NCBI GenBank assembly: GCA_958295665.1
Contig: OY282560.1
Span: 141,538,091 to 141,602,090 of the forward strand
Length of the DNA: 64,000 bases
Reading direction: 5' to 3'
Source: Tipula vernalis
Taxonomy: Eukaryota > Arthropoda > Insecta > Diptera > Tipulidae
Positions 50,336-61,563 of the stretch are shown piece by piece (position 1 is the stretch's first letter; every line of letters begins with the position of its first letter). Under the pieces are notes generated by a model. The model was not told where the DNA came from and did no database searches. It saw nothing but the letters and a program-made list of their open reading frames with translations. The position numbers and the translations under genes are program-made.

Positions 50336-52065
50336 ATGGTCCGATTACGATGGTTGATACCTCTATCAATAGGTTTCGGGACCTGTAATTGCTGTGACAA
50401 TTTTCATTTTGATTGCTCGATTATTTCTAAACATTTCTTAGAAAATTCAATTTTATTGAAAATCAACTGTGCTATAGCCCACAAGTTTTTGGGCGGCAAA
50501 AATCTAAAATGGTTCGATTACGATGGTTGATACCTCTATCAATAGGTTTCGGGACCTGTAATTGCTGTGAAAATTTTCATTTTGATTGCTCGATTATTTC
50601 TATGCATTTCTTAGAAAATTCAATTTTATTGAAAATCAACTGTGCTATAGCCCACAAATTTTTCGGCGGCAAAAATCTAAAATGGTTCGATTACGATGGT
50701 TGATACCTCTATCAATAGGTTTCGGGACCTGTAATTGCTGTGACAATTTTCATTTTGATTGCTCGATTATTTCTATGAATTTCTTAGAAAATTCAATTTT
50801 ATTGAAAATCAACTGTGCTATAGCCCACAAGTTTTTGGGCAGCAAAAATCTAAAATGGTCCGATTACGATGTTTGATACCTCTATCAATAGGTTTCGGGA
50901 CCTGTAATTGCTGTGAAAATTTTCATTTTGATTGCTCGATTATTTCTATGCATTTCTTAGAAAATTCAATTTTATTGAAAATCAACTGTGCTATAGCCCA
51001 CAAGTTTTTGGGCAGCAAAAATCTAAAATGGTCCGATTACGATGTTTGATACCTCTATCAATAGGTTTCGGGACCTGTAATTGCTGTGAAAATTTTCATT
51101 TTGATTGCTCGAATATTTCTATGCATTTCTTAGAAAATTCAATTTTATTGAAAATCAACTGTGCTATAGCCCACAAATTTTTCGGCGGCAAAAATCTAAA
51201 ATGGTTCGATTACGATGGTTGATACCTCTATCAATAGGTTTCGGGACCTGTAATTGCTGTGCCAATTTTCATTTTGATTGCTCGATTATTTCTATGCATT
51301 TCTTAGAAAATTCAATTTTATTGAAAATCAACTGTGCTATAGCCCACAAGTTTTTGGGCAGCAAAAATCTAAAATGGCCCGATTACGATGGTTGATACCT
51401 CTATCAATAGGTTTCGGGACCTGTAATTGCTGTGACAATTTTCATTTTGATTGCTCGATTATTTCTAAACATTTCTTAGAAAATTCAATTTTATTGAAAA
51501 TCAACTGTGCTAAAGCCCACAAGTTTTTGGGCGGCAAAAATCTAAAATGGTCCGATTACGATGGTTGATACCTCTATCAATAGGTTTCGGGACCTGTAAT
51601 TGCTGTGACAATTTTCATTTTGATTGCTCGATTATTTCTATGTATTTCTTAGAAAATTCAATTTTATTGAAAATCAACTGTGCTATAGCCCACAAATTTT
51701 TCGGCGGCAAAAATCTAAAATGGTCCGATTACGATGGTTGATACCTCTATCAATAGGTTTCGGGACCTGTAATTGCTGTGACAATTTTCATTTTGATTGC
51801 TCGATTATTTCTCAACATTTCTCAGAAAATTCAATTTTATTGAAAATCAACTGTGCTATAGCCCACAAGTTTTTGGGCGGCAAAAATCTAAAATGGTTCG
51901 ATTACGATGGTTGATACCTCTATCAATAGGTTTCGGGACCTGTAATTGCTGTGAAAATTTTCATTTTGATTGCTCGATTATTTCTATGCATTTCTTAGAA
52001 AATTCAATTTTATTGAAAATCAACTGTGCTATAGCCCACAAATTTTTCGGCGGCAAAAATCTAAA

Positions 52066-52239
52066 ATGGTTCGATTACGATGGTTGATACCTCTATCAAT
52101 AGGTTTCTGGGACCTGTAATTGCTGTGACAATTTTCATTTTGATTGCTCGATTATTTCTATGCATTTCTTAGAAAATTCAATTTTATTGAAAATCAACTG
52201 TGCTATAGCCCACAAGTTTTTGGGCAGCAAAAATCTAAA
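52066..52239 (+). repeat. 174-bp monomer with GGTTTCTGGGACC
   Basis: One T is inserted in GGTTTCGGGACC, giving GGTTTCTGGGACC, beside inverted repeat 1. It is a singleton. Confidence 0.85.
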
Positions 52240-52412
52240 ATGGCCCGATTACGATGGTTGATACCTCTATCAATAGGTTTCGGGACCTGTAATTGCTGTG
52301 ACAATTTTCATTTTGATTGCTCGATTATTTCTAAACATTTCTTAGAAAATTCAATTTTATTGAAAATCAACTGTGCTATAGCCCACAAGTTTTTGGGCGG
52401 CAAAAATCTAAA

Positions 52413-52577
52413 ATGGTCCGATTACGATGGTTGATACCTCTATCAATAGGTTTCGGGACCTGTAATTGCTGTGACAATTTTCATTTTGATTGCTCGATTA
52501 TTTCTATGTATTTCTTAGAAAATTCAATTTTATTGAAAATCAACTGTGCTATAGCCCACAAATTGGGGTCCCCACAA
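52413..52577 (+). repeat. 165-bp monomer with GGGGTCCCC junction
   Basis: After GCCCACAAAT the normal TTTTCGGCGGCAAAAATCTA stretch is missing. It is replaced by TGGGGTC and a second CCCACAAAT (52,571-52,579; first copy 52,555-52,563) that runs straight into ATGG of the next unit. The junction contains the odd palindrome TGGGGTCCCCA. The unit length is a multiple of three, so two monomers are joined in frame and give the longest open frame of the window (52,413-52,772, 119 codons). That is a by-product of the junction. The next unit also has GATAGCTC in place of GATACCTC. Confidence 0.9.
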
Positions 52578-54304
52578 ATGGTCCGATTACGATGGTTGAT
52601 AGCTCTATCAATAGGTTTCGGGACCTGTAATTGCTGTGACAATTTTCATTTTGATTGCTCGATTATTTCTAAACATTTCTTAGAAAATTCAATTTTATTG
52701 AAAATCAACTGTGCTATAGCCCACAAGTTTTTGGGCGGCAAAAATCTAAAATGGTTCGATTACGATGGTTGATACCTCTATCAATAGGTTTCGGGACCTG
52801 TAATTGCTGTGAAAATTTTCATTTTGATTGCTCGATTATTTCTATGCATTTCTTAGAAAATTCAATTTTATTGAAAATCAACTGTGCTATAGCCCACAAA
52901 TTTTTCGGCGGCAAAAATCTAAAATGGTTCGATTACGATGGTTGATACCTCTATCAATAGGTTTCGGGACCTGTAATTGCTGTGACAATTTTCATTTTGA
53001 TTGCTCGATTATTTCTATGCATTTCTTAGAAAATTCAATTTTATTGAAAATCAACTGTGCTATAGCCCACAAGTTTTTGGGCAGCAAAAATCTAAAATGG
53101 CCCGATTACGATGGTTGATACCTCTATCAATAGGTTTCGGGACCTGTAATTGCTGTGACAATTTTCATTTTGATTGCTCGATTATTTCTAAACATTTCTT
53201 AGAAAATTCAATTTTATTGAAAATCAACTGTGCTATAGCCCACAAGTTTTTGGGCGGCAAAAATCTAAAATGGTCCGATTACGATGGTTGATACCTCTAT
53301 CAATAGGTTTCGGGACCTGTAATTGCTGTGACAATTTTCATTTTGATTGCTCGATTATTTCTATGTATTTCTTAGAAAATTCAATTTTATTGAAAATCAA
53401 CTGAGCAGCCCACAAATTTTTCGGCGGCAAAAATTTAAAATGGTCCGATTACGATGGTTGATACCTCTATCAATAGGTTTCGGGACCTGTAATTACTGTG
53501 ACAATTTTCATTTTGATTGCTCGATTATTTCTATGCATTTCTTAGAAAATTCAATTTTATTGAAAATCAACTGTGCTATAGCCCACAAGTTTTTGGGCAG
53601 CAAAAATCTAAAATGGCCCGATTACGATGGTTGATACCTCTATCAATAGGTTTCGGGACCTGTAATTGCTGTGACAATTTTCATTTTGATTGCTCGATTA
53701 TTTCTAAACATTTCTTAGAAAATTCAATTTTATTGAAAATGAACTGTGCTATAGCCCACAAGTTTTTGGGCGGCAAAAATCTAAAATGGTCCGATTACAA
53801 TGGTTGATACCTCTATCAATAGGTTTCGGGACCTGTAATTGCTGTGACAATTTTCATTTTGATTGCTCGATTATTTCTATGCATTTCTTAGAAAATTCAA
53901 TTTTATTGAAAATCAACTGTGCTATAGCCCACAAGTTTTTGGGCGGCAAAAATCTAAAATGGTCCGATTACGATGGTTGATACCTCTATCAATAGGTTTC
54001 GGGACCTGTAATTGCTGTGACAATTTTCATTTTGATTGCTCGATTATTTCTAAACATTTCTTAGAAAATTCAATTTTATTGAAAATCAACTGTGTTATAG
54101 CCCAGAAATTTTTGGGCGGCAAAAATCTAAAATGGTCCGATTACGATGGTTGATACCTCTATCAATAGGTTTCGGGACCTGTAATTGCTGTGACAATTTT
54201 CATTTTGATTGCTCGATTATTTCTATGCATTTATTAGAAAATTCAATTTTATTGAAAATCAACTGTGCTATAGCCCACAAGTTTTTGGGCGGCAATTATC
54301 TAAA

Positions 54305-54471
54305 ATGGTCCGGTTACGATGGTTGATACCTCTATCAATAGGTTTTGGGACCTGTAATTGCTGTGACAATTTTCATTTTGATTGCTCGATTATTTCTAAA
54401 CATTTCTTAGAAAATTCAATTTTATTGAAAATCAACTGCGCCCACAAGTTTTTGGGCGGCAAAAATCTAAA
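54305..54471 (+). repeat. 167-bp monomer, CTGCGCCCAC type (1 of 4)
   Basis: AACTGCGCCCACAAG replaces AACTGTGCTATAGCCCACAAG, a 6-bp loss before inverted repeat 3. The unit also carries TTTTGGGACC and precedes a 176-bp unit. The same unit recurs at 55,513-55,679, 56,548-56,714 and 58,102-58,268. Confidence 0.92.
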
Positions 54472-55512
54472 ATGGTTCGATTACGATGGTTGATACCTCT
54501 ATCAATAGGTTTCGGGACCTGTAATTGCTGTGACAATTTTCATTTTGATTGCTCGAATATTTCTAAATATTTCTTAGAAAATTCAATTTTTTTGAAAATC
54601 AACTGTGTGGTTGTAGCCCACAATTGTTTGGGCGGCAAAAATCTAAAATGGTCCGATTACGATGGTTGATACCTCTATCAATAGGTTTCGGGACCTGTAA
54701 TTGCTGTGACAATTTTCATTTTGATTGCTCGATTATTTCTATGCATTTCTTAGAAAATTCAATTTTATTGAAAATCAACTGTGCTATAGCCCACAAGTTT
54801 TTGGGCAGCAAAAATCTAAAATGGTCCGATTACGATGGTTGATACCTCTATCAATAGCTTTCGGGACCTGTAATTGCTGTGACAATTTTCATTTTGATTG
54901 CTCGATTATTTCTATGCATTTCTTAGAAAATTCAATTTTATTGAAAATCAACTGTGCTATAGCCCACAAGTTTTTGGGCAGCAAAAATCTAAAATGGCCC
55001 GATTAGGATGGTTGATACCTCTATCAATAGGTTTCGGGACCTGTAATTGCTGTGACAATTTTCATTTTGATTGTTAGATTATTTCTAAACATTTCTTAGA
55101 AAATTCAATTTTATTGAAAATCAACTGTGCTATAGCCCACAAGTTTTTGGGCGGCAAAAATCTAAAATGGTCCGATTACAATGGTTGATACCTCTATCAA
55201 TAGGTTTCGGGACCTGTAATTGCTGTGACAATTTTCATTTTGATTGCTCGATTATTTCTATGCATTTCTTAGAAAATTCAATTTTATTGAAAATCAACTG
55301 TGCTATAGCCCAGAAATTTTTGGGCGGCAAAAATCTAAAATGGTCCGATTACGATGGTTGATACCTCTATCAATAGGTTTCGGGACCTGTAATTGCTGTG
55401 ACAATTTTTATTTTGATTGCTCGATTATTTCTATGCATTTATTAGAAAATTCAATTTTATTGAAAATCAACTGTGCTATAGCCCACAAGTTTTTGGGCGG
55501 CAATTATCTAAA

Positions 55513-55679
55513 ATGGTCCGGTTACGATGGTTGATACCTCTATCAATAGGTTTTGGGACCTGTAATTGCTGTGACAATTTTCATTTTGATTGCTCGATTA
55601 TTTCTAAACATTTCTTAGAAAATTCAATTTTATTGAAAATCAACTGCGCCCACAAGTTTTTGGGCGGCAAAAATCTAAA
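55513..55679 (+). repeat. 167-bp monomer, CTGCGCCCAC type (2 of 4)
   Basis: Carries the same TTTTGGGACC and CTGCGCCCAC marks and precedes the 176-bp unit at 55,680, which has CAATTGCTTGGG in place of CAATTGTTTGGG. Confidence 0.92.
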
Positions 55680-56547
55680 ATGGTTCGATTACGATGGTTG
55701 ATACCTCTATCAATAGGTTTCGGGACCTGTAATTGCTGTGACAATTTTCATTTTGATTGCTCGAATATTTCTAAATATTTCTTAGAAAATTCAATTTTTT
55801 TGAAAATCAACTGTGTGGTTGTAGCCCACAATTGCTTGGGCGGCAAAAATCTAAAATGGTCCGATTACGATGGTTGATACCTCTATCAATAGGTTTCGGG
55901 ACCTGTAATTGCTGTGACAATTTTCATTTTGATTGCTCGATTATTTCTAAACATTTCTTAGAAAATTCAATTTTATTGAAAATCAACTGTGCTATAGCCC
56001 ACAAGTTTTTGGGCGGCAAAAATCTAAAATGGTCCGATTACAATGGTTGATACCTCTATCAATAGGTTTCGGGACCTGTAATTGCTGTGACAATTTTCAT
56101 TTTGATTGCTCGATTATTTCTATGCATTTCTTAGAAAATTCAATTTTATTGAAAATCAACTGTGCTATAGCCCACAAGTTTTTGGGCGGCAAAAATCTAA
56201 AATGGTCCGATTACGATGGTTGATACCTCTATCAATAGGTTTCGGGACCTGTAATTGCTGTGAAAATTTTCATTTTGATTGCTCGATTATTTCTAAACAT
56301 TTCTTAGAAAATTCAATTTTATTGAAAATCAACTGTGCTATAGCCCAGAAATTTTTGGGCGGCAAAAATCTAAAATGGTCCGATTACGATGGTTGATACC
56401 TCTATCAATAGGTTTCGGGACCTGTAATTGCTGTGACAATTTTCATTTTGATTGCTCGATTATTTCTATGCATTTATTAGAAAATTCAATTTTATTGAAA
56501 ATCAACTGTGCTATAGCCCACAAGTTTTTGGGCGGCAATTATCTAAA

Positions 56548-56714
56548 ATGGTCCGGTTACGATGGTTGATACCTCTATCAATAGGTTTTGGGACCTGTAA
56601 TTGCTGTGACAATTTTCATTTTGATTGCTCGATTATTTCTAAACATTTCTTAGAAAATTCAATTTTATTGAAAATCAACTGCGCCCACAAGTTTTTGGGC
56701 GGCAAAAATCTAAA
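56548..56714 (+). repeat. 167-bp monomer, CTGCGCCCAC type (3 of 4)
   Basis: Matches the first copy at an offset of 2,243 bp and precedes the 176-bp unit at 56,715, which has GTAGTCCACAATTG. Confidence 0.92.
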
Positions 56715-58101
56715 ATGGTTCGATTACGATGGTTGATACCTCTATCAATAGGTTTCGGGACCTGTAATTGCTGTGACAATTTTCATTTTGATTGCTCGAA
56801 TATTTCTAAATATTTCTTAGAAAATTCAATTTTTTTGAAAATCAACTGTGTGGTTGTAGTCCACAATTGTTTGGGCGGCAAAAATCTAAAATGGTCCGAT
56901 TACGATGGTTGATACCTCTATCAATAGGTTTCGGGACCTGTAATTGCTGTGACAATTTTCATTTTGATTGCTCGATTATTTCTATGCATTTCTTAGAAAA
57001 TTCAATTTTATTGAAAATCAACTGTGCTATAGCCCACAAGTTTTTGGGCAGCAAAAATCTAAAATGGTCCGATTACGATGGTTGATACCTCTATCAATAG
57101 CTTTCGGGACCTGTAATTGCTGTGACAATTTTCATTTTGATTGCTCGATTATTTCTATGCATTTCTTAGAAAATTCAATTTTATTGAAAATCAACTGTGC
57201 TATAGCCCACAAGTTTTTGGGCAGCAAAAATCTAAAATGGCCCGATTACGATGGTTGATACCTCTATCAATAGGTTTCGGGACCTGTAATTGCTGTGACA
57301 ATTTTTATTTTAATTGCTCGATTATTTCTAAACATTTCTTAGAAAATTCAATTTTATTGAAAATCAACTGTGCTATAGCCCACAAGTTTTTGGGCGGCAA
57401 AAATATAAAATGGTCCGATTACAATGGTTGATACCTCTATCAATAGGTTTCGGGACCTGTAATTGCTGTGACAATTTTCATTTTGATTGCTCGATTATTT
57501 CTATGCATTTCTTAGAAAATTCAATTTTATTGAAAATCAACTGTGCTATAGCCCACAAGTTTTTGGGCGGCAAAAATCTAAAATGGTCCGATTACGATGG
57601 TTGATACCTCTATCAATAGGTTTCGGGACCTGTAATTGCTGTGACAATTTTCATTTTGATTGCTCGATTATTTCTAAACATTTCTTAGAAAATTCAATTT
57701 TATTGAAAATCAACTGTGCTATAGCCCAGAAATTTTTGGGCGGCAAAAATCTAAAATGGTCCGATTACGATGGTTGATACCTCTATCAATAGGTTTCGGG
57801 ACCTGTAATTGCTGTGACAATTTTCATTTTGATTGCTCGATTATTTCTATGCATTTATTAGAAAATTCAATTTTATTGAAAATCAACTGTGCTATAGCCC
57901 ACAAGTTTTTGGGCGGCAATTATCTAAAATGGTCCGGTTACGATGGTTGATACCTCTATCAATAGGTTTTGGGACCTGTAATTGCTGTGACAATTTTCAT
58001 TTTGATTGCTCGATTATTTCTATGCATTTATTAGAAAATTCAATTTTATTGAAAATCAACTGTGCTATAGCCCACAAGTTTTTGGGCAGCAATTATCTAA
58101 A

Positions 58102-58268
58102 ATGGTCCGGTTACGATGGTTGATACCTCTATCAATAGGTTTTGGGACCTGTAATTGCTGTGACAATTTTCATTTTGATTGCTCGATTATTTCTAAACAT
58201 TTCTTAGAAAATTCAATTTTATTGAAAATCAACTGCGCCCACAAGTTTTTGGGCGGCAAAAATCTAAA
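58102..58268 (+). repeat. 167-bp monomer, CTGCGCCCAC type (4 of 4)
   Basis: Same marks. It is preceded by two consecutive AATTATCT-ending units; the second (57,929-58,101) has GGGCAGCAATTATC, so the neighbourhood has gained one monomer compared with the other copies. Confidence 0.92.
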
Positions 58269-58963
58269 ATGGTTCGATTACGATGGTTGATACCTCTATC
58301 AATAGGTTTCGGGACCTGTAATTGCTGTGACAATTTTCATTTTGATTGCTCGAATATTTCTAAATATTTCTTAGAAAATTCAATTTTTTGGAAAATCAAC
58401 TGTGTGGTTGTAGCCCACAATTGTTTGGGCGGCAAAAATCTAAAATGGTCCGATTACGATGGTTGATACCTCTATCAATAGGTTTCGGGACCTGTAATTG
58501 CTGTGACAATTTTCATTTTGATTGCTCGATTATTTCTATGCATTTATTAGAAAATTCAATTTTATTGAAAATCAACTGTGCTATAGCCCACAAGTTTTTG
58601 GGCGGCAATTATCTAAAATGGTCCGGTTACGATGGTTGATACCTCTATCAATAGGTTTCGGGACCTGTAATTTCTGTGACAATTTGCATTTTGATTGCTC
58701 GATTATTTCTAAACATTTCTTAGAAAATTCAATTTTATTGAAAATCAACTGTGCTATAGCCCACAAGTTTTTGGGCGGCAAAAATCTAAAATGGTCCGAT
58801 TACGATGGTTGATACCTCTATCAATAGGTTTCGGGACCTGTAATTGCTGTGACAATTTTCATTTTGATTGCTCGATTATTTCTATGCATTTCTTAGAAAA
58901 TTCAATTTTATTGAAAATCAACTGTGCTATAGCCCACAAGTTTTTGGGCGGCAAAAATCTAAA

Positions 58964-59135
58964 ATGGTTCGATTACGATGGTTGATACCTCTATCAATAG
59001 GTTTCGGGACCTGTAATTGCTGTGACAATTTTCATTTTGATTGCTCGATTATTTCTATGCATTTATTAGAAATTCAATTTTATTGAAAATCAACTGTGCT
59101 ATAGCCCACAAGTTTTTGGGCGGCAATTATCTAAA
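58964..59135 (+). repeat. 172-bp monomer with one-base loss at inverted repeat 2
   Basis: ATTAGAAATTCAAT replaces ATTAGAAAATTCAAT near 59,068. One A is lost from the A run. It is a singleton. Confidence 0.85.
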
Positions 59136-61563
59136 ATGGTCCGGTTACGATGGTTGATACCTCTATCAATAGGTTTCGGGACCTGTAATTGCTGTGACAA
59201 TTTTGATTTTGATTGCTCTATTATTTCTAAACATTTCTTAGAAAATTCAATTTTATTGAAAATCAACTGTGCTATAGCCCACAAGTTTTTGGGCGGCAAA
59301 AATCTAAAATGGTCCGATTACGATGGTTGATACCTCTATCAATAGGTTTCGGGACCTGTAATTGCTGTGACAATTTTCATTTTGATTGCTCGAATATTTC
59401 TAAATATTTCTTAGAAAATTCAATTTTTTTGAAAATCAACTGTGTGGTTGTAGCCCACAATTGTTTGGGCGGCAAAAATCTTAAATGGTCCGATTACGAT
59501 GGTTGATACCTCTATCAATAGGTTTCGGGACCTGTAATTGCTGTGACAATTTTCATTTTGATTGCTCGATTATTTCTATGCATTTATTAGAAAATACAAT
59601 TTTATTGAAAATCAACTGTGCTATAGCCCACAAGTTTTTGGGCGGCAATTATCTAAAATGGTCCGGTTACGATGGTTGATACCTCTATCAATAGGTTTCG
59701 GGACCTGTAATTGCTGTGACATATTTCATTTTGATTGCTCGATTATTTCTATGCATTTCTTAGAAAATTCAATTTTATTGAAAATCAACTGTGCTATAGC
59801 CCACAAGTTTTTGGGCGGCAAAAATCTAAAATGGTTCGATTACGATGGTTGATACCTCTATCAATAGGTTTCGGGACCTGTAATTGCTGTGACAATTTTC
59901 ATTTTGATTGCTCGATTATATCTATGCATTTATTAGAAAATTCAATTTTATTGAAAATCAACTGTGCTATAGCCCACAAGTTTTTGGGCAGCAAAAATCT
60001 AAAATGGCCCGATTACGATGGTTGATACCTCTATCAATAGGTTTCGGGACCTGTAATTGCTGTGACAATTTTCATTTTGATTGCTCTATTATTTCTAAAC
60101 ATTTCTTAGAAAATTCAATTTTATTGAAAATCAACTGTGCTATAGCCCACAAGTTTTTGGGCGGCAAAAATCTAAAATGGTCCGATTACGATGGTTGATA
60201 CCTCTATCAATAGGTTTCGGGACCTGTAATTGCTGTGACAATTTTCATTTTGATTGCTCGATTATTTCTATGCATTTCTTAGAAAATTCAATTTTATTGA
60301 AAATCAACTGTGCTATAGCCCACAAGTTTTTGGGCGGCAAAAATCTAAAATGGTTCGATTACGATGGTTGATACCTCTATCAATAGGTTTCGGGACCTGT
60401 AATTGCTGTGCCAATTTTCATTTTGATTGCTCGATTATTTCTATGCATTTATTAGAAAATTCAATTTTATTGAAAATCAACTGTGCTATAGCCCACAAGT
60501 TTTTGGGCAGCAAAAATCTAAAATGGCCCGATTACGATGGTTGATACCTCTATCAATAGGTTTCGGGACCTGTAATTGCTGTGACAATTTTCATTTTGAT
60601 TGCTCGAATATTTCTAAATATTTCTTAGAAAATTCAATTTTTTTGAAAATCAACTGTGTGGTTGTAGCCCACAATTGTTTGGGCGGCAAAAATCTAAAAT
60701 GGTCCGATTACGATGGTTGATACCTCTATCAATAGGTTTCGGGACCTGTAATTGCTGTGACAATTTTCATTTTGATTGCTCGATTATTTCTAAACATTTC
60801 TTAGAAAATTCAATTTTATTGAAAATCAACTGTGCTATAGCCCACAAATTTTTGGGCGGCAAAAATCTAAAATGGTCCGATTACGATGGTTGATACCTCT
60901 ATCAATAGGTTTCGGGACCTGTAATTGCTGTGACAATTTTCATTTTGATTGCTCGATTATTTCTATGCATTTATTAGAAAATTCAATTTTATTGAAAATC
61001 AACTGTGCTATAGCCCAGAAGTTTTTGGGCAGCAAAAATCTAAAATGGTCCGATTACGATGGTTGATACCTCTATCAATAGCTTTCGGGACCTGTAATTG
61101 CTGTGACATATTTCATTTTGATTGCTCGATTATTTCTATGTATTTCTTAGAAAATTCAATTTTATTGAAAATCAACTGTGCTATAGCCCACAAGTTTTTG
61201 GGCAGCAAAATTCTAAAATGGCCCGATTACGATGGTTGATACCTCTATCAATAGGTTTCGGGACCTGTAATTGCTGTGACAATTTTCATTTTGATTGCTC
61301 GATTATTTCTAAACATTTCTTAGAAAATTCAATTTTATTGAAAATCAACTGTGCTATAGCCCACAAGTTTTTGGGCGCTAAAAATCTAAAATGGTCCGAT
61401 TACGATGGTTGATACCTCTATCAATAGGTTTCGGGACCTGTAATTGCTGTGACAATTTTCATTTTGATTGCTCGATTATTTCTATGCATTTCTTAGAAAA
61501 TTCAATTTTATTGAAAATCGACAGTGCTATAGCCCACAAGTTTTTGGGCGGCAAAAATCTAAA

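Larger units (their letters stand above)
46703..53612 (+). repeat. Region F: nearly uniform 173-bp array
   Basis: About 7 kb with no 176-bp unit and no AATTATCT-ending unit. The CAAATTTTTCGGCGG and GGGCAGC endings dominate, with CTATGCATTTC or CTATGTATTTC middles. Length exceptions are 174 bp (52,066-52,239), 165 bp (52,413-52,577) and 170 bp (53,270-53,439, AACTGAGCAGCCC). It is more homogeneous than E or G. It contains a clean 7-monomer duplication and a 1-monomer duplication with GATGTTTGATACC near 50,869 and 51,042. Confidence 0.8.
53786..57582 (+). repeat. 2,243-bp HOR (13 monomers), one full copy plus partial
   Basis: Units from 53,786 to about 55,340 match those from 56,029 to about 57,583 at a 2,243-bp offset. 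The order is GATTACAATGG, ordinary, CCCAGAAATTTTTGGG, AATTATCT, the 167-bp unit, the 176-bp unit, GGGCAGC, TAGCTTTCGG and ATGGCCCG. Thirteen monomers minus 6 bp is explained by two 176-bp and two 167-bp units. Copy-specific changes include GATTAGGATGG near 55,003 and GATTGTTAGATT near 55,070. Confidence 0.8.

Noticed and set aside
52413..52772. 119-codon frame as a possible real fused gene
   Set aside because: It is two satellite units joined in frame by a 165-bp scarred monomer. The product is two copies of the same translated repeat.
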